Positions 44,263 to 55,979 of a DNA stretch of 64,000 bases are shown piece by piece. The translations under genes and the position numbers were made by a program. The stretch spans positions 930,001 to 994,000 of the forward strand of contig NZ_LT906479.1 of assembly GCF_900187015.1 (NCBI RefSeq), in the 5' to 3' direction. Position 1 is the stretch's first letter. Every line of letters starts with the position of its first letter. The notes under the pieces were generated by a model. That model searched no databases. It had not been told where the DNA came from and saw only the letters and a list, made by a program, of their open reading frames with translations. The DNA comes from Serratia ficaria. GTDB lineage: Bacteria; Pseudomonadota; Gammaproteobacteria; Enterobacterales; Enterobacteriaceae.

Positions 44263-45336
44263 ATGCAAAAAGACGCGCTCAATAACGTACACATCAGTGC
44301 CGAACAGGTTTTAATCACGCCGGAAGAGCTGAAGAACCAGTTCCCGCTCAGCGCCGACGATGAAAATGAAATCGCCTCCGCGCGCAAAACCATCGCCGAT
44401 ATTCTGCAGGGGCGCGATCACCGCCTGCTGGTGGTGTGCGGGCCCTGTTCCATCCACGATCCGGATGCGGCGCTGGATTACGCCCGTCATTTGAAAACCC
44501 TGGCGGCTGAATTGAGCGATCGGCTGTATATCGTTATGCGCGTCTATTTTGAAAAACCCAGAACCACTGTCGGCTGGAAAGGCTTGATCAACGATCCTTA
44601 CATGGATGGTTCGTTTGACGTTGAGGCCGGTTTGCACATCGCGCGTCGCCTGCTGCTGGACCTGGTGGGCATGGGCCTGCCGTTGGCGACCGAAGCCCTG
44701 GATCCCAACAGCCCGCAATACCTCGGCGATCTGTTCAGCTGGTCGGCCATTGGCGCGCGCACCACTGAATCGCAGACGCACCGCGAGATGGCCTCGGGCC
44801 TGTCGATGCCGGTCGGTTTCAAAAACGGCACCGACGGCAGTCTGGGCACCGCCATCAACGCCATGCGCGCCGCCGCCATGCCGCACCGTTTCGTCGGTAT
44901 CAACCAGGCGGGGCAGGTGTGCCTGTTGCAGACCCAGGGCAACCCGGACGGCCACGTGATCCTGCGCGGCGGCAAGACGCCAAACTACAGCGCTGAACAC
45001 GTTGCGGCCTGCGAAAAACAGATGCTGGATGCGGGACTCCATCCGTCCTTGATGATAGATTGCAGCCATGGCAACTCGAATAAAGATTATCGCCGTCAGC
45101 CGGCGGTTGCCGAGTCCGTGGTTGAGCAGATCAAAGCGGGCAACCGTTCGATCACCGGCATCATGCTGGAAAGCCACCTGCATGAAGGCAACCAGTCTTC
45201 CGAGCAGCCGCGTGCGGACATGCGTTACGGCGTTTCCGTTACCGACGCCTGCATCAACTGGGAGAGCACGGAGACCCTGCTGCGCCATATGCATCAGGAA
45301 CTCGGCGCTGCGCTGACGGCCCGCACTGGAGAGTAG
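44263..45336 (+). CDS. aroF: DAHP synthase, tyrosine-sensitive type
   Basis: First step of the shikimate pathway: joins phosphoenolpyruvate and erythrose 4-phosphate. The 357 residues start MQKDALNNVHIS, as in E. coli AroF, including Asn8 involved in tyrosine feedback. The active-site stretches LVVCGPCSIHDP, VYFEKPRTTVGWKGLINDP, GARTTESQTHREMASGLSMPVGFKNGTDG and DCSHGNSNKDYRRQ are all present. It lies 6 bp before tyrA with which it forms the tyrosine operon. Confidence 0.97.
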   Translation: MQKDALNNVHISAEQVLITPEELKNQFPLSADDENEIASARKTIADILQGRDHRLLVVCGPCSIHDPDAALDYARHLKTLAAELSDRLYIVMRVYFEKPRTTVGWKGLINDPYMDGSFDVEAGLHIARRLLLDLVGMGLPLATEALDPNSPQYLGDLFSWSAIGARTTESQTHREMASGLSMPVGFKNGTDGSLGTAINAMRAAAMPHRFVGINQAGQVCLLQTQGNPDGHVILRGGKTPNYSAEHVAACEKQMLDAGLHPSLMIDCSHGNSNKDYRRQPAVAESVVEQIKAGNRSITGIMLESHLHEGNQSSEQPRADMRYGVSVTDACINWESTETLLRHMHQELGAALTARTGE

Positions 45337-45342
45337 TGAGTT

Positions 45343-46464
45343 ATGGTGGCTGAACTGACCGCGTTGCGCGATCAAATCGACGAGGTAGACAAGGCGCTGC
45401 TGGATCTGCTGGCGAAACGCCTGCATCTGGTGGCGGAAGTGGGTGAGGTGAAAAGCCGCCACGGACTGCCGGTTTATGTGCCGGAGCGCGAGGCGGCGAT
45501 GCTGGCCTCACGCCGTAAAGAGGCGGAAAACCTTGGCGTGCCGCCGGATCTGATCGAAGACGTGTTGCGCCGCGTGATGCGCGAGTCCTACGTCAGTGAG
45601 AACGACAAAGGCTTTAAAACCCTGAATCCTGAACTGCGCCCCATCGTCATTATCGGCGGCGACGGGCAAATGGGGCGGTTGTTCAACCGCCTGCTGACGC
45701 TGTCGGGCTATCAGGTCAGGGTATTGGATCGGGAAGACTGGCCGCAGGCGGAACGCTTGCTGGCGGATGCCGGCATGGTGATCGTCAGCGTGCCGATCCA
45801 CGTGACCGAGCAGGTGATTAGCCGCCTGCCGCCGCTGCCGGACGACTGTATCCTGGTCGATCTGGCGTCGGTAAAAAACCGCCCGCTGAATGCGATGTTG
45901 GCGGCGCACGGCGGCCCGGTGGTCGGTTTGCACCCGATGTTCGGCCCGGACGTGGGCAGCGTGGCCAAGCAGGTGGTGGTCTATTGCGATGGGCGCCAGC
46001 CGGAAGCCTATCAGTGGCTGCTGGAGCAGCTGCAGGTTTGGGGCGCGCGCCTGCACCGCATCAGCGCGGTGGAGCACGACCAGAATATGGCCTTTATTCA
46101 GGCGCTGCGCCATTTCGCGACCTTTGCCTACGGCCTGCATCTGGCGGAGGAGAACGTTCAGCTGGAACAGCTGCTGGCGCTGTCTTCACCTATCTATCGA
46201 CTGGAACTGGCGATGGTCGGCCGGCTATTTGCGCAGGATCCGCAGCTGTACGCCGACATCATCATGTCTTCCGAAGAAAATATCGCGCTGATCAAACGCT
46301 ACTACCAGCGTTTCGGCGAAGCGATACAGCTGCTGGAGCACGGCGATAAACAGGCGTTTATCGAGAGCTTCCAGAAAGTGGAGCACTGGTTCGGCGACTA
46401 CGCCCAGCGCTTCCTGGTGGAGAGCCGCACGCTGTTGCGGCAGGCCAACGACAGCCGGCAGTAA
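45343..46464 (+). CDS. tyrA: Bifunctional chorismate mutase / prephenate dehydrogenase
   Basis: Converts chorismate to prephenate and then to 4-hydroxyphenylpyruvate for tyrosine. The 373-residue protein has an N-terminal AroQ chorismate mutase (residues 1-90; [30 protein letters not shown]) and an NAD-binding dehydrogenase ([14 protein letters not shown] at about residues 101-114; [13 protein letters not shown]). Length equals E. coli TyrA. A 22-bp palindromic terminator follows, shared with the convergent pheA. Confidence 0.97.
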   Translation: MVAELTALRDQIDEVDKALLDLLAKRLHLVAEVGEVKSRHGLPVYVPEREAAMLASRRKEAENLGVPPDLIEDVLRRVMRESYVSENDKGFKTLNPELRPIVIIGGDGQMGRLFNRLLTLSGYQVRVLDREDWPQAERLLADAGMVIVSVPIHVTEQVISRLPPLPDDCILVDLASVKNRPLNAMLAAHGGPVVGLHPMFGPDVGSVAKQVVVYCDGRQPEAYQWLLEQLQVWGARLHRISAVEHDQNMAFIQALRHFATFAYGLHLAEENVQLEQLLALSSPIYRLELAMVGRLFAQDPQLYADIIMSSEENIALIKRYYQRFGEAIQLLEHGDKQAFIESFQKVEHWFGDYAQRFLVESRTLLRQANDSRQ

Positions 46465-46470
46465 GACAAC

Positions 46471-46492
46471 AGGGTTCGGCATGCCGAACCCT
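46471..46492. terminator. Bidirectional terminator between tyrA and pheA
   Basis: AGGGTTCGGCA / TGCCGAACCCT, a perfect 22-bp palindrome (46471-46492) followed by TATT. It lies between convergent genes. Confidence 0.75.
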
Positions 46493-46504
46493 TATTCATG
46501 GCAT

Positions 46505-47662
46505 TCAGGACGGGTTGACCGGTACCACGGTGTCGCTCGGGTAGCAGCCCAGCACCTTCAGCGAACGGGTGATCGGCGCCAAGTCCCGCAGCGCTTTTTG
46601 CATCGACTCAGAACGCAGGTTGGCCTGCACATCGATATAAAACATCTCTTCCCACGGATTGCCGTTGATTGGGCGCGACTCCAGCTTGGTCATGATGATG
46701 CCGTTGTCGCGCAGCACCAGCAGCGCTTCGACCAATGCGCCAGACTGCTGGCCGGTGGCCATGATCAGCGTGGTTTTGGCCGGGACCTGTTCGGAAACCT
46801 CAATCGCCTTGCGCGCCAGCACGATAAAGCGGGTGATGTTCTGCTGCTGATTGGCCAGGTTATGCTCCAGCACCTGCAGGCCGTACAGCGCGCCGCCGGC
46901 TTCGCTGCCCAGGGCCGCCACCTTCGGTGAATTCAGCTTGGCGATTTTCTCCATCGCGTCGGCGGTACTTTCGGTGTAGACGATTTTCCAATGCGGGAAA
47001 CGGTTGATGAACTGACTGCATTGCTGGAAGGGTTGCGGGTGGCTGTAAACGGTTTCGATCTGCTCCAGGGTGCTGTCGCCGGCCACCAGTACGCAGTGGT
47101 CGATAGGGTTGGTCAGTTCGCCGACGATCGACAGGCTGGTGTGCTGCAGCAAATCGTAGACGTCGTTAATCGACCCCGAACTGGTGTTTTCGATCGGCAG
47201 GATAGCGTAATCCGCCTGGCCGGTTTCCACCTGGGCGAAGATATCCTGAAACTTCTGGCAGCCGCACTCAATCAGCTGATCGAAGTGGCGAGCGGCGTAT
47301 TGGCGCGCCGCCAGGTGCGAATAGGAGCCTTTTGGCCCGAGGAAGGCGATGCGGGCCGAGTGTTGGCTGACGGGGTTTAACTGATGCTGCAACAACGCCT
47401 GTTGGGTCAGCACCGAGTCTTCGATGATCAGCTGGAACAGGCGGGTGACGTAGAAGCCGTCGAGATCGTAGGGTTTGGCGGCGGCGATCAGCGCATCCAG
47501 CAGGTCGCGTTCGCGCTCTTTATCGCGGATCGGCCGGTGAGAGTGCAGCTTGGTCTTGCCCACTTCCACCGCCAGCTCACGGCGCTCCGCCAGCAGGGCC
47601 AGCAGCTTCAGGTCCAGGGCGCTGATGCGCTCGCGCAGCACCAGTAACGGGTTGTCAGTCAT
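46505..47662 (-). CDS. pheA: Bifunctional chorismate mutase / prephenate dehydratase
   Basis: Makes phenylpyruvate from chorismate via prephenate. The 385 residues (E. coli 386) contain the AroQ mutase (residues 1-90), the dehydratase ([17 protein letters not shown]; the Thr of [15 protein letters not shown]) and the ACT regulatory domain with the phenylalanine-binding [10 protein letters not shown] and [17 protein letters not shown]. The start ATG at 47660-47662 is conserved; the longer frame upstream passes through the attenuator and is not coding. Confidence 0.97.
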   Translation of the reverse strand: MTDNPLLVLRERISALDLKLLALLAERRELAVEVGKTKLHSHRPIRDKERERDLLDALIAAAKPYDLDGFYVTRLFQLIIEDSVLTQQALLQHQLNPVSQHSARIAFLGPKGSYSHLAARQYAARHFDQLIECGCQKFQDIFAQVETGQADYAILPIENTSSGSINDVYDLLQHTSLSIVGELTNPIDHCVLVAGDSTLEQIETVYSHPQPFQQCSQFINRFPHWKIVYTESTADAMEKIAKLNSPKVAALGSEAGGALYGLQVLEHNLANQQQNITRFIVLARKAIEVSEQVPAKTTLIMATGQQSGALVEALLVLRDNGIIMTKLESRPINGNPWEEMFYIDVQANLRSESMQKALRDLAPITRSLKVLGCYPSDTVVPVNPS

Positions 47663-47706
47663 AATCAGCTTCCGCCTTCTGTTCTTATACGTTGTAAAAT
47701 AGCCAT

Positions 47707-47736
47707 AAAAAAAGCCCCCTGTTTCCAGGAGGCTTT
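47707..47736 (-). terminator. Attenuator terminator of pheA
   Basis: Minus strand AAAGCCTCCTG-GAAA-CAGGGGGCTTT with a T run. An alternative pairing of GCCTCC with GGAGGC (about 47773-47778) upstream forms the antiterminator. Confidence 0.92.
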
Positions 47737-47782
47737 GCTGTTCGTCTTCGCATTCTTTATCACACGACGAAACGCCTCCCAA

Positions 47783-47830
47783 TCAGGGGAAGGTAAAAAA
47801 GAATGCGAAGAAGAACGGTGTGCGTGTCAT
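47783..47830 (-). CDS. pheL: pheA operon leader peptide PheL
   Basis: A 15-residue leader peptide, [15 protein letters not shown], with seven Phe codons out of 15. Starved ribosomes stalling on it would favour the antiterminator, so pheA is read only when Phe-tRNA is scarce. The E. coli leader is [15 protein letters not shown], almost the same. The leader RNA also pairs with itself: TTCGCATTC in the coding part with GAATGCGAA just after it. Confidence 0.96.
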   Translation of the reverse strand: [15 protein letters not shown]

Positions 47831-47861
47831 GTTTCATCCAGAGTCGGTGCGAACAGGTTTT

Positions 47862-47890
47862 AAAGTAACCGCTGGCCTTTGGCTCGTCAA
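47862..47890 (-). promoter_or_regulatory. pheL-pheA promoter
   Basis: Minus strand -35 TTGACG (47885-47890) and -10 TACTTT (47862-47867) with 17-bp spacing, 31 bp before the pheL start. Confidence 0.6.
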
Positions 47891-47901
47891 CAGAAAACCA
47901 G

Positions 47902-47928
47902 ACAAAAAACGCGCCCTCAGGCGCGTTT
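47902..47928 (-). terminator. raiA terminator
   Basis: Minus strand AAACGCGCC-TGAG-GGCGCGTTT followed by further T residues (47907-47928 plus tail). Confidence 0.88.
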
Positions 47929-47951
47929 GATGCGAAACAGCCGTTAAACGG

Positions 47952-48293
47952 TTATTCCTCTTCCGGCTCCACTTCCGGAACGATGTCTTTCACGCTGGCG
48001 GCGGCGCGGCGCGCTTCGCCCTTGTGCTGCACTTTGTTCAACTGACGCTCCAGCTTGGCGATCAGTTCGTTAACGGCGGTATACATGTCGTCATGTTTGG
48101 CGCTGGCGACCAGCGGGCCGTTAGGTGTGGTGATGGTGGCGTCGGCCACAAACCCTTTAGGTTCTTTGGATAAAACGATATGCGGGTTGATTAGCTGAGC
48201 CTGCCATTTATCCAGTTTGGTGAGACGGTCTTCGACGTGACTACGGATTGCGGGAGTGATATCCATTTGTTTGCTGGTAATGTTCAATGTCAT
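47952..48293 (-). CDS. raiA: Ribosome-associated inhibitor RaiA (YfiA)
   Basis: Binds the decoding centre of the 30S subunit in stationary phase and cold, blocks translation and protects 70S ribosomes from 100S dimerisation. The 113 residues equal E. coli RaiA in length: [30 protein letters not shown], then the basic [22 protein letters not shown] and an acidic tail PEVEPEEE. The start at 48293 is conserved. It has a CRP-like site upstream. Confidence 0.96.
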   Translation of the reverse strand: MTLNITSKQMDITPAIRSHVEDRLTKLDKWQAQLINPHIVLSKEPKGFVADATITTPNGPLVASAKHDDMYTAVNELIAKLERQLNKVQHKGEARRAAASVKDIVPEVEPEEE

Positions 48294-48353
48294 ATAACTT
48301 ACCTCTCTGTCTTTCCGTCTTGGTGAATCCAGCATACCCCGCTTTTTGCTTAA

Positions 48354-48375
48354 ATGCGTGATGAAAATCACGTTT
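48354..48375 (-). promoter_or_regulatory. Candidate CRP site upstream of raiA
   Basis: CGTGA-TTTTCA-TCACG (minus strand, core 48357-48372) is a symmetric match to TGTGA-N6-TCACA with one symmetric mismatch pair. It is 64 bp before the raiA start. Read the other way, the same palindrome is followed by seven T and could also stop transcription. Confidence 0.5.
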
Positions 48376-48555
48376 TTTTGTCACTTTTTGCAAAGTTAGT
48401 TCAATCTGTGATTCAGCATCTGAATCGGTCATCTAGGGCTTGAGTCTTGTCGCCGGATGGCGCATTATCGATAGGATGACCGGCGTTGCAGTGTTGCTAA
48501 CAACGTGTTTTTGCTTGTGTATTTGTCCAGTGCAACGCAGCGTCATCGCCAATGA

Positions 48556-48579
48556 AAACGGCAGCCTCGGCTGCCGTTT
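48556..48579 (-). terminator. bamD terminator
   Basis: AAACGGCAGCC (48556-48566) / GGCTGCCGTTT (48569-48579), an 11-bp stem; on the minus strand it is followed by TTTCATT. Confidence 0.85.
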
Positions 48580-48604
48580 GGTTTTCCTGCCGTTGCCAGC
48601 CAGA

Positions 48605-49336
48605 TTACTGCGGGTTGGCGGCGATCACTTTGGCCACTTTATCGGCCTGACCGCTCAACTGCAGCTGCTTGTAGGCGTTTTCCATCAGCGGCAGCGCGTC
48701 GCGCGTCGCCTTGGTATCCGGATATTCGCGCAACATCTGTTCGGCGCGATTAACGACCGCGACGTAAGCACCGCGTTTAGTGTAGTATTCCACCACCGAA
48801 AGCTCATACTTGGCCAGGCGGTCTTTCAGATACACCAGACGCTTGTTGGCGTCGGTTACGTACTGGCTGTTCGGATACTGCTGAATCAGCTGGCTGAAGT
48901 CGCGGAACGCAGCGCGGGCGTGCTGTGGATCGCGGTCTGAACGGTCGACCCCGAAGAAGCCCTGCAACGCACTGTCATCCAGCGCCATATCGGTCAGCCC
49001 ACGCATGTACATCACGTAATCGATGTTCGGGTGCGTCGGGTTCAGACGCATGAAGCGATCGATAGAGGCCTGAGCCAGCGGTAAATCGGCAGATTTATAG
49101 TAGGCGTAAATCAGGTCCAGCTGGACCTGCTGAGAGTACGGCCCGAAAGGATAGCGGTTATCTAACGCTTCGAGTTGCGTAATCGCGCCCTTAAAGTTAC
49201 CGTCCTGCAGTTTTTGCTGGGCAGTAGCATAGATTTCCGAAGGTGGGTTGTCGGGAACCGCATCCTTGGATGTGGAGCAACCTGCCAGCGCCAGGCTCAA
49301 CGTGGCTGCCGCCACCAGATATTTCATACGCGTCAT
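48605..49336 (-). CDS. bamD: Outer-membrane assembly lipoprotein BamD
   Basis: Essential lipoprotein of the BAM complex that inserts beta-barrel proteins. The 243-residue precursor has a lipobox LAGC (Cys20) and five TPR-like repeats ([48 protein letters not shown] and so on). The N terminus [15 protein letters not shown] is conserved with E. coli, which supports the ATG at 49336 over the one three codons later. It is divergent from rluD. Confidence 0.97.
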   Translation of the reverse strand: MTRMKYLVAAATLSLALAGCSTSKDAVPDNPPSEIYATAQQKLQDGNFKGAITQLEALDNRYPFGPYSQQVQLDLIYAYYKSADLPLAQASIDRFMRLNPTHPNIDYVMYMRGLTDMALDDSALQGFFGVDRSDRDPQHARAAFRDFSQLIQQYPNSQYVTDANKRLVYLKDRLAKYELSVVEYYTKRGAYVAVVNRAEQMLREYPDTKATRDALPLMENAYKQLQLSGQADKVAKVIAANPQ

Positions 49337-49467
49337 GACGTTTTGATTATCCTCAGGGTGTTATTCCGGGAGACTGTCCGTTAAGCTCCCGACAAAGACT
49401 AGGTACAATAGCACATTATATTAAACGGCATCGCCGTGAAAACCCAACGTTAACGAAGAAGCTGCAT

Positions 49468-50445
49468 ATGGCACAACAAGTACAACTCACCGCAACGGTG
49501 GCCGAATCTCAACTCGGACAACGTTTAGATCAGGCTTTGGCCGAATTGTTCCCTGATTATTCACGATCTCGCATAAAAGAGTGGATCCTGGACGATCGGG
49601 TGCAGGTCAATGGCAAAACGACAAACAAGCCGAAAGAGAAGGTGCTGGGGGGAGAGACGGTCGCCATTGATGCACAGATAGAAGAAGACGCCCGTTGGGA
49701 ACCGCAAGACATTGAGCTGAATATCGTCTACGAAGACAGCGACATTCTGGTGATCAACAAGCCGCGCGGCCTGGTGGTTCACCCTGGCGCCGGCAACCCG
49801 GACGGCACGGTGCTGAACGCGCTGCTGCACCACTACCCGGAAATCGCCGATGTGCCGCGCGCCGGCATCGTGCACCGTCTGGACAAAGACACCACCGGTC
49901 TGATGGTGGTGGCGAAAACCGTACCGGCGCAAACCCGGCTGGTGGAAGCGCTGCAGGCGCGTGAAATCACGCGCGAATACGAAGCGGTGGCGATTGGCAC
50001 CATGACCGCCGGCGGTACCGTCGACGAGCCTATTTCGCGCCATTCCACCAAGCGCACCCACATGGCGGTTCACCCGATGGGCAAACCGGCGGTGACTCAC
50101 TACCGCATCATGGAACACTTCCGCGCCCATACCCGCCTGCGCCTGCGTTTGGAAACCGGCCGTACGCACCAGATCCGCGTGCATATGTCTTATATCAGCC
50201 ATCCGCTGGTGGGCGACCCGCTGTACGGCGGCCGTCCGCGTCCGCCAAAAGGCGCCTCGGAAGCCTTTATCAACACGCTGCGCGGCTTCGACCGCCAGGC
50301 GCTGCACGCCACCATGCTGCGTTTATACCATCCGATCAGCGGCATCCAGATGGAGTGGCATGCGCCGCTGCCGCAGGATATGGTCGATCTGATCAACGCG
50401 CTGAAGGTCGATACCGAAGAGTTCAAAGATCAGATGGATTGGTAA
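49468..50445 (+). CDS. rluD: 23S rRNA pseudouridine(1911/1915/1917) synthase RluD
   Basis: Modifies helix 69 of 23S rRNA, needed for normal subunit joining. The 325-residue protein has an N-terminal S4 RNA-binding domain (about residues 18-80; GQRLDQALAELFPDYSRSRIKEWI) and the RluA-type catalytic core with the Asp of GIVHRLDKDTTGLMVVAKT (about residue 139). LETGRTHQIRVHM is the family signature. The stop overlaps the pgeF start by one base (TAATG). Confidence 0.97.
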   Translation: MAQQVQLTATVAESQLGQRLDQALAELFPDYSRSRIKEWILDDRVQVNGKTTNKPKEKVLGGETVAIDAQIEEDARWEPQDIELNIVYEDSDILVINKPRGLVVHPGAGNPDGTVLNALLHHYPEIADVPRAGIVHRLDKDTTGLMVVAKTVPAQTRLVEALQAREITREYEAVAIGTMTAGGTVDEPISRHSTKRTHMAVHPMGKPAVTHYRIMEHFRAHTRLRLRLETGRTHQIRVHMSYISHPLVGDPLYGGRPRPPKGASEAFINTLRGFDRQALHATMLRLYHPISGIQMEWHAPLPQDMVDLINALKVDTEEFKDQMDW

Positions 50446-51179
50446 TGACGTCGCTCATTCTGCCCGACTGGCCGTTGCCTGCGGGCGTTAACGCCTGCAG
50501 CACCACCCGCGGCGGCGGCGTTAGCCTGCCGCCTTACGATTCGCTCAACCTCGGCACCCACGTGGGGGACGAGGCGCAGGCGGTGGCGCGCAACCGCGAG
50601 CGGCTGGTGGCCGGCGCAGGCCTGCCGCAGATGCCGGTCTGGCTGGAGCAGGTGCATGGCACCCGTGTACTGCGGCTGGAGGGGCAAACGCCCGTCGACC
50701 TGCGGGCGGACGCGGTATACAGCAATGTGCCGGGGCAGGTGTGCGCCGTGATGACGGCGGATTGTTTGCCGGTGCTGTTCTGTTCCGAAAACGGCGATGA
50801 GGTGGCTGCCGCGCACGCCGGTTGGCGTGGGCTGTGCCATGGCGTGCTGGAGCAAACTCTGGCGGCGTTCGCCGCTGAGCCCGGCAGTATCAGCGCCTGG
50901 CTGGGCCCGGCGATCGGTCCCCGGCAGTTTGAGGTCGGGCCGGAAGTGCGCGCCGCCTTTATCGAGGCGGACACCGCCGCCGCCGCCGCGTTTACCCCGC
51001 GCGGCGGCGATAAATTCCTGGCGGATATCTATTTATTGGCCCGCCAGCGGTTGCAGCGCGCCGGCGTTAACGCCGTTTACGGTGGCGACCGCTGTACGCT
51101 AAGCGAAACGAGTCATTTTTTCTCCTATCGACGCGATGGAATAACCGGACGTCTGGCAAGTTTAATCTGGCTGATATAA
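50445..51179 (+). CDS. pgeF: Multicopper/laccase-domain protein YfiH (PgeF)
   Basis: Member of the DUF152 family, reported as a purine nucleoside phosphorylase/oxidase and as peptidoglycan editing factor. The 244-residue product has the metal-binding Cys/His set in VMTADCLPVLFC and AAAHAGWRGLCHGVLE, and LGPAIGPRQFEVGPEVR. The ATG at 50445 overlaps the rluD stop, so it is co-translated with rluD. It is followed by the heat-shock promoter of clpB. Confidence 0.93.
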   Translation: MTSLILPDWPLPAGVNACSTTRGGGVSLPPYDSLNLGTHVGDEAQAVARNRERLVAGAGLPQMPVWLEQVHGTRVLRLEGQTPVDLRADAVYSNVPGQVCAVMTADCLPVLFCSENGDEVAAAHAGWRGLCHGVLEQTLAAFAAEPGSISAWLGPAIGPRQFEVGPEVRAAFIEADTAAAAAFTPRGGDKFLADIYLLARQRLQRAGVNAVYGGDRCTLSETSHFFSYRRDGITGRLASLIWLI

Positions 51180-51244
51180 CCTATTGAATTAGGACGATCC
51201 AACGACGCATGATTGCAGTACCGAAAATATAGAGTCGAGATAAC

Positions 51245-51272
51245 CTTGAAAATTTGAGGGATGACCTCATTT
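51245..51272 (+). promoter_or_regulatory. Sigma-32 heat-shock promoter of clpB
   Basis: -35 CTTGAAA (51245-51251) and -10 CCTCATTT (51265-51272) with 13-bp spacing. Close to the known E. coli clpB promoter and to the sigma-32 consensus. Confidence 0.92.
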
Positions 51273-51310
51273 AATCTCCAGTAGCAATTTCGACCCATCT
51301 TGGAGGTGTT

Positions 51311-53884
51311 ATGCGTCTGGATCGTCTTACCAACAAATTCCAGCTTGCCCTCGCCGATGCCCAATCCCTAGCCCTTGGGCACGACAACCAGTTTATTGAA
51401 CCGTTACATCTGATGAGCGCCCTGCTCAATCAGGAAGGGGGCACGGTTCGCCCACTGTTAACTTCCGCCGGTATCGACGCCGGGCGCGTGCGCACCGAAA
51501 TCGAACAGGCATTGTCCCGTTTACCTCAGGTCGAGGGCACCGGTGGCGACGTTCAACCGTCCCACGAGCTGGTGCGCGTACTGAACCTGTGCGACAAGCT
51601 GGCGCAGAAACGCGCGGACAAATTCATTTCTTCCGAGCTGTTCGTCCTCGCGGTGCTTGAAGATCGCGGTTCGCTGACCGACCTGTTGAAAGCGGCCGGC
51701 GCGACAGCCGACAAGATCAGCAAAGCCATTGAACAAATGAGGGGCGGTGACAGCGTGGAAGATCAAGGGGCTGAAGATCAGCGTCAGGCATTGAAAAAGT
51801 ACACTATCGATCTGACCGAGCGCGCCGAGCAGGGCAAACTCGATCCGGTTATCGGCCGTGACGAAGAAATCCGCCGCACCATTCAGGTGCTGCAACGTCG
51901 TACCAAAAACAACCCGGTGCTGATCGGCGAACCTGGCGTGGGTAAAACCGCCATCGTCGAAGGCCTGGCGCAGCGCATCATTAATGGCGAAGTGCCGGAA
52001 GGGCTGAAGCACAAGCGCGTATTGTCTCTGGATATGGGCGCGCTGATCGCCGGGGCCAAATATCGCGGTGAATTTGAAGAACGTCTGAAAGGCGTGCTGA
52101 GTGACCTGGCGAAACAGGAAGGCAGCGTGATCCTGTTCATCGACGAACTGCACACCATGGTTGGCGCGGGCAAGGCCGACGGCGCCATGGACGCCGGCAA
52201 CATGCTGAAACCCGCGCTGGCGCGCGGGGAGCTGCACTGCGTCGGCGCCACCACGCTGGATGAATATCGCCAATATATAGAGAAGGATGCGGCGCTCGAA
52301 CGTCGTTTCCAGAAAGTGTTTGTGGCGGAGCCGACCGTTGAAGACACCATCGCCATTCTGCGCGGCCTGAAAGAGCGCTATGAGCTGCACCACCATGTGC
52401 AGATCACCGATCCGGCCATCGTGGCGGCGGCGACCCTGTCGCACCGTTATATTTCCGATCGCCAACTGCCGGACAAGGCCATCGACCTGATCGATGAGGC
52501 GGCGTCGAGCATTCGCATGCAGATGGATTCCAAACCGGAATCGCTCGATCGCCTGGAACGCCGCATCATTCAGCTGAAGCTGGAACAGCAGGCGCTGAAT
52601 AAAGAGTCTGATGACGCCAGCAAGAAACGTCTGGAAATGCTCAGCAGCGAGCTGGAGCAGAAAGAGCGCGAATACTCAGAGCTGGAAGAAGAGTGGAAAG
52701 CCGAAAAGGCCTCGCTCTCCGGCACTCAAAATATCAAGGCCGAACTCGAGCAGGCCAAGATAACTCTGGAGCAGGCCCGCCGTACCGGCGACCTGGGGCG
52801 GATGTCCGAGCTGCAATACGGCAAGATCCCCGAGCTGGAGAAACAGCTCGAAGCCGCTACCCAGGCCGAAGGCAAAACCATGAAGCTGCTGCGCAACCGG
52901 GTCACCGATGCGGAGATCGCCGAAGTGCTGGCGCGCGCCACCGGTATTCCGGTAGCCAGAATGCTGGAGGGCGAGCGCGATAAGCTGCTGCGCTTGGAGC
53001 AAGAGCTGCATTCGCGGGTCATTGGCCAGGATGAAGCGGTCAGTGCGGTATCCAATGCGATTCGCCGCAGCCGTGCCGGGCTGTCCGATCCTAACCGGCC
53101 GATCGGTTCGTTCCTGTTCCTCGGCCCGACGGGGGTGGGGAAAACCGAGCTTTGCAAGGCGTTGGCTTCGTTCCTGTTCGACAGCGACGACGCCATGGTG
53201 CGCATCGACATGTCCGAGTTTATGGAAAAACACTCGGTATCGCGGCTGGTGGGCGCCCCCCCAGGCTATGTCGGTTATGAAGAGGGCGGTTACCTGACCG
53301 AAGCGGTGCGCCGCAGACCTTATTCGGTGATCCTGCTGGATGAAGTGGAGAAGGCGCACCCGGACGTGTTCAACATTCTGCTGCAGGTATTGGATGACGG
53401 GCGCCTGACCGATGGCCAGGGCCGCACCGTCGACTTCCGCAATACCGTGGTGATCATGACCTCGAACCTGGGCTCCGATCTGATCCAGGAGCACTTCGGT
53501 CAGATGAACTACGCGCAGATGAAAGAATCCGTCATGGAAATGGTGAGCCATCACTTCCGTCCGGAATTCATCAACCGTATAGATGAAGTGGTGGTGTTCC
53601 ACCCACTCGGCCAGAAACACATTGCCGAGATCGCCAAGATTCAGCTGGCGCGTCTGTATAAACGTCTGGAAGAGCGCGGTTACGAAGTCACCATGACCGA
53701 GCCGGCGCTGGAACTGTTGGGTAAAACCGGTTTCGACCCAGTCTATGGTGCGCGCCCGTTGAAACGCGCCATCCAGCAGGAGATCGAAAACCCGCTGGCG
53801 CAGGAAATCCTTTCCGGCAAGCTGGTCCCGGGGTTGCCGGTGACGCTGGACGTGGAAGGCGAGCACATCGTTGCCCGTCAGTAA
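51311..53884 (+). CDS. clpB: Disaggregase chaperone ClpB
   Basis: Hexameric AAA+ machine that pulls proteins out of aggregates together with DnaK. The 857 residues match E. coli: N domain (1-145), AAA1 with [13 protein letters not shown] (about 206-218), the coiled-coil M domain (about 410-520), AAA2 with [13 protein letters not shown] (about 605-617) and the C-terminal domain. Val149 is encoded by GTG (51755-51757) behind GAGGGGCGG, the internal start used in E. coli for the shorter ClpB form. The gene has its own sigma-32 promoter and terminator. Confidence 0.98.
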   Translation: MRLDRLTNKFQLALADAQSLALGHDNQFIEPLHLMSALLNQEGGTVRPLLTSAGIDAGRVRTEIEQALSRLPQVEGTGGDVQPSHELVRVLNLCDKLAQKRADKFISSELFVLAVLEDRGSLTDLLKAAGATADKISKAIEQMRGGDSVEDQGAEDQRQALKKYTIDLTERAEQGKLDPVIGRDEEIRRTIQVLQRRTKNNPVLIGEPGVGKTAIVEGLAQRIINGEVPEGLKHKRVLSLDMGALIAGAKYRGEFEERLKGVLSDLAKQEGSVILFIDELHTMVGAGKADGAMDAGNMLKPALARGELHCVGATTLDEYRQYIEKDAALERRFQKVFVAEPTVEDTIAILRGLKERYELHHHVQITDPAIVAAATLSHRYISDRQLPDKAIDLIDEAASSIRMQMDSKPESLDRLERRIIQLKLEQQALNKESDDASKKRLEMLSSELEQKEREYSELEEEWKAEKASLSGTQNIKAELEQAKITLEQARRTGDLGRMSELQYGKIPELEKQLEAATQAEGKTMKLLRNRVTDAEIAEVLARATGIPVARMLEGERDKLLRLEQELHSRVIGQDEAVSAVSNAIRRSRAGLSDPNRPIGSFLFLGPTGVGKTELCKALASFLFDSDDAMVRIDMSEFMEKHSVSRLVGAPPGYVGYEEGGYLTEAVRRRPYSVILLDEVEKAHPDVFNILLQVLDDGRLTDGQGRTVDFRNTVVIMTSNLGSDLIQEHFGQMNYAQMKESVMEMVSHHFRPEFINRIDEVVVFHPLGQKHIAEIAKIQLARLYKRLEERGYEVTMTEPALELLGKTGFDPVYGARPLKRAIQQEIENPLAQEILSGKLVPGLPVTLDVEGEHIVARQ

Positions 53885-53907
53885 CGGCGATTAAGAGTAA
53901 TAAAGAT

Positions 53908-53935
53908 AAAAGGGAGCGGGCAACCGCTCCCTTTT
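53908..53935 (+). terminator. clpB terminator
   Basis: AAAAGGGAGCGG (53908-53919) / CCGCTCCCTTTT (53924-53935), a perfect 12-bp stem with a 4-base loop. Confidence 0.94.
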
Positions 53936-54073
53936 CTTTATCTCTATTCTGTAGGCTTTACCGGGTTTGCTGCTCTAACCACGCCTAAAAGCCGTTTTTC
54001 TGGCTAATAAACATCCTAAAATGACGTCGTTGGCGATTATTTGAACGCTTGAAAAGTTTTTTGCATTTAGGGG

Positions 54074-54101
54074 TTGCGGCGTTCTGAGAACTCCCTATAA
54101 T
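54074..54101 (+). promoter_or_regulatory. rRNA operon promoter P1
   Basis: -35 TTGCGG (54074-54079) and -10 TATAAT (54096-54101) with 16-bp spacing. A GCGCC-rich discriminator follows and an AT-rich stretch with T runs precedes it (UP-element-like). Typical rrn P1. Confidence 0.88.
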
Positions 54102-54204
54102 GCGCCTCCACTGACCGGGAACAACGACTCCTCTAACGAGAACCAGTCGCCCAGCCAGGAAGAAGCAAGCCGGTGAAAACGCCGTTTCTTAATAAGAAAA
54201 AAGC

Positions 54205-54232
54205 TTGACTCTTCAGCGGGAAAGCGTAATAT
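54205..54232 (+). promoter_or_regulatory. rRNA operon promoter P2
   Basis: -35 TTGACT (54205-54210) and -10 TAATAT (54227-54232) with 16-bp spacing, about 130 bp after P1. Confidence 0.88.
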
Positions 54233-54273
54233 GCACCTCCCGCGTTACCGAGAGTTATCTCTCAGTAGCCAAC

Positions 54274-54284
54274 GCTCTTTAACA
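54274..54284 (+). promoter_or_regulatory. boxA antitermination element of the 16S leader
   Basis: GCTCTTTAACA, the NusB/S10-binding boxA found in rrn leaders. Confidence 0.9.
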
Positions 54285-54437
54285 ATTTATCAGACAATCT
54301 GTGTGGGCACTCCACAAGACGATATCCAGCATCTTCGGATGCGAAAAAATATCAAGTCTTGAAGAGTGACTAACTGAAGTAAAATTCATGCAGTAACCTT
54401 TGAGCATCGCTTCACGAGTTGAAGCAAATCAAGCTTT

Positions 54438-55979
<1,542 letters not shown>

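Larger units (their letters stand above)
48294..48604. other. Intergenic region between raiA and bamD
   Basis: 311 bp holding the raiA promoter region and, at the right end, the bamD terminator. A plus-strand frame across it (48440-48940) is not credible. Confidence 0.5.
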
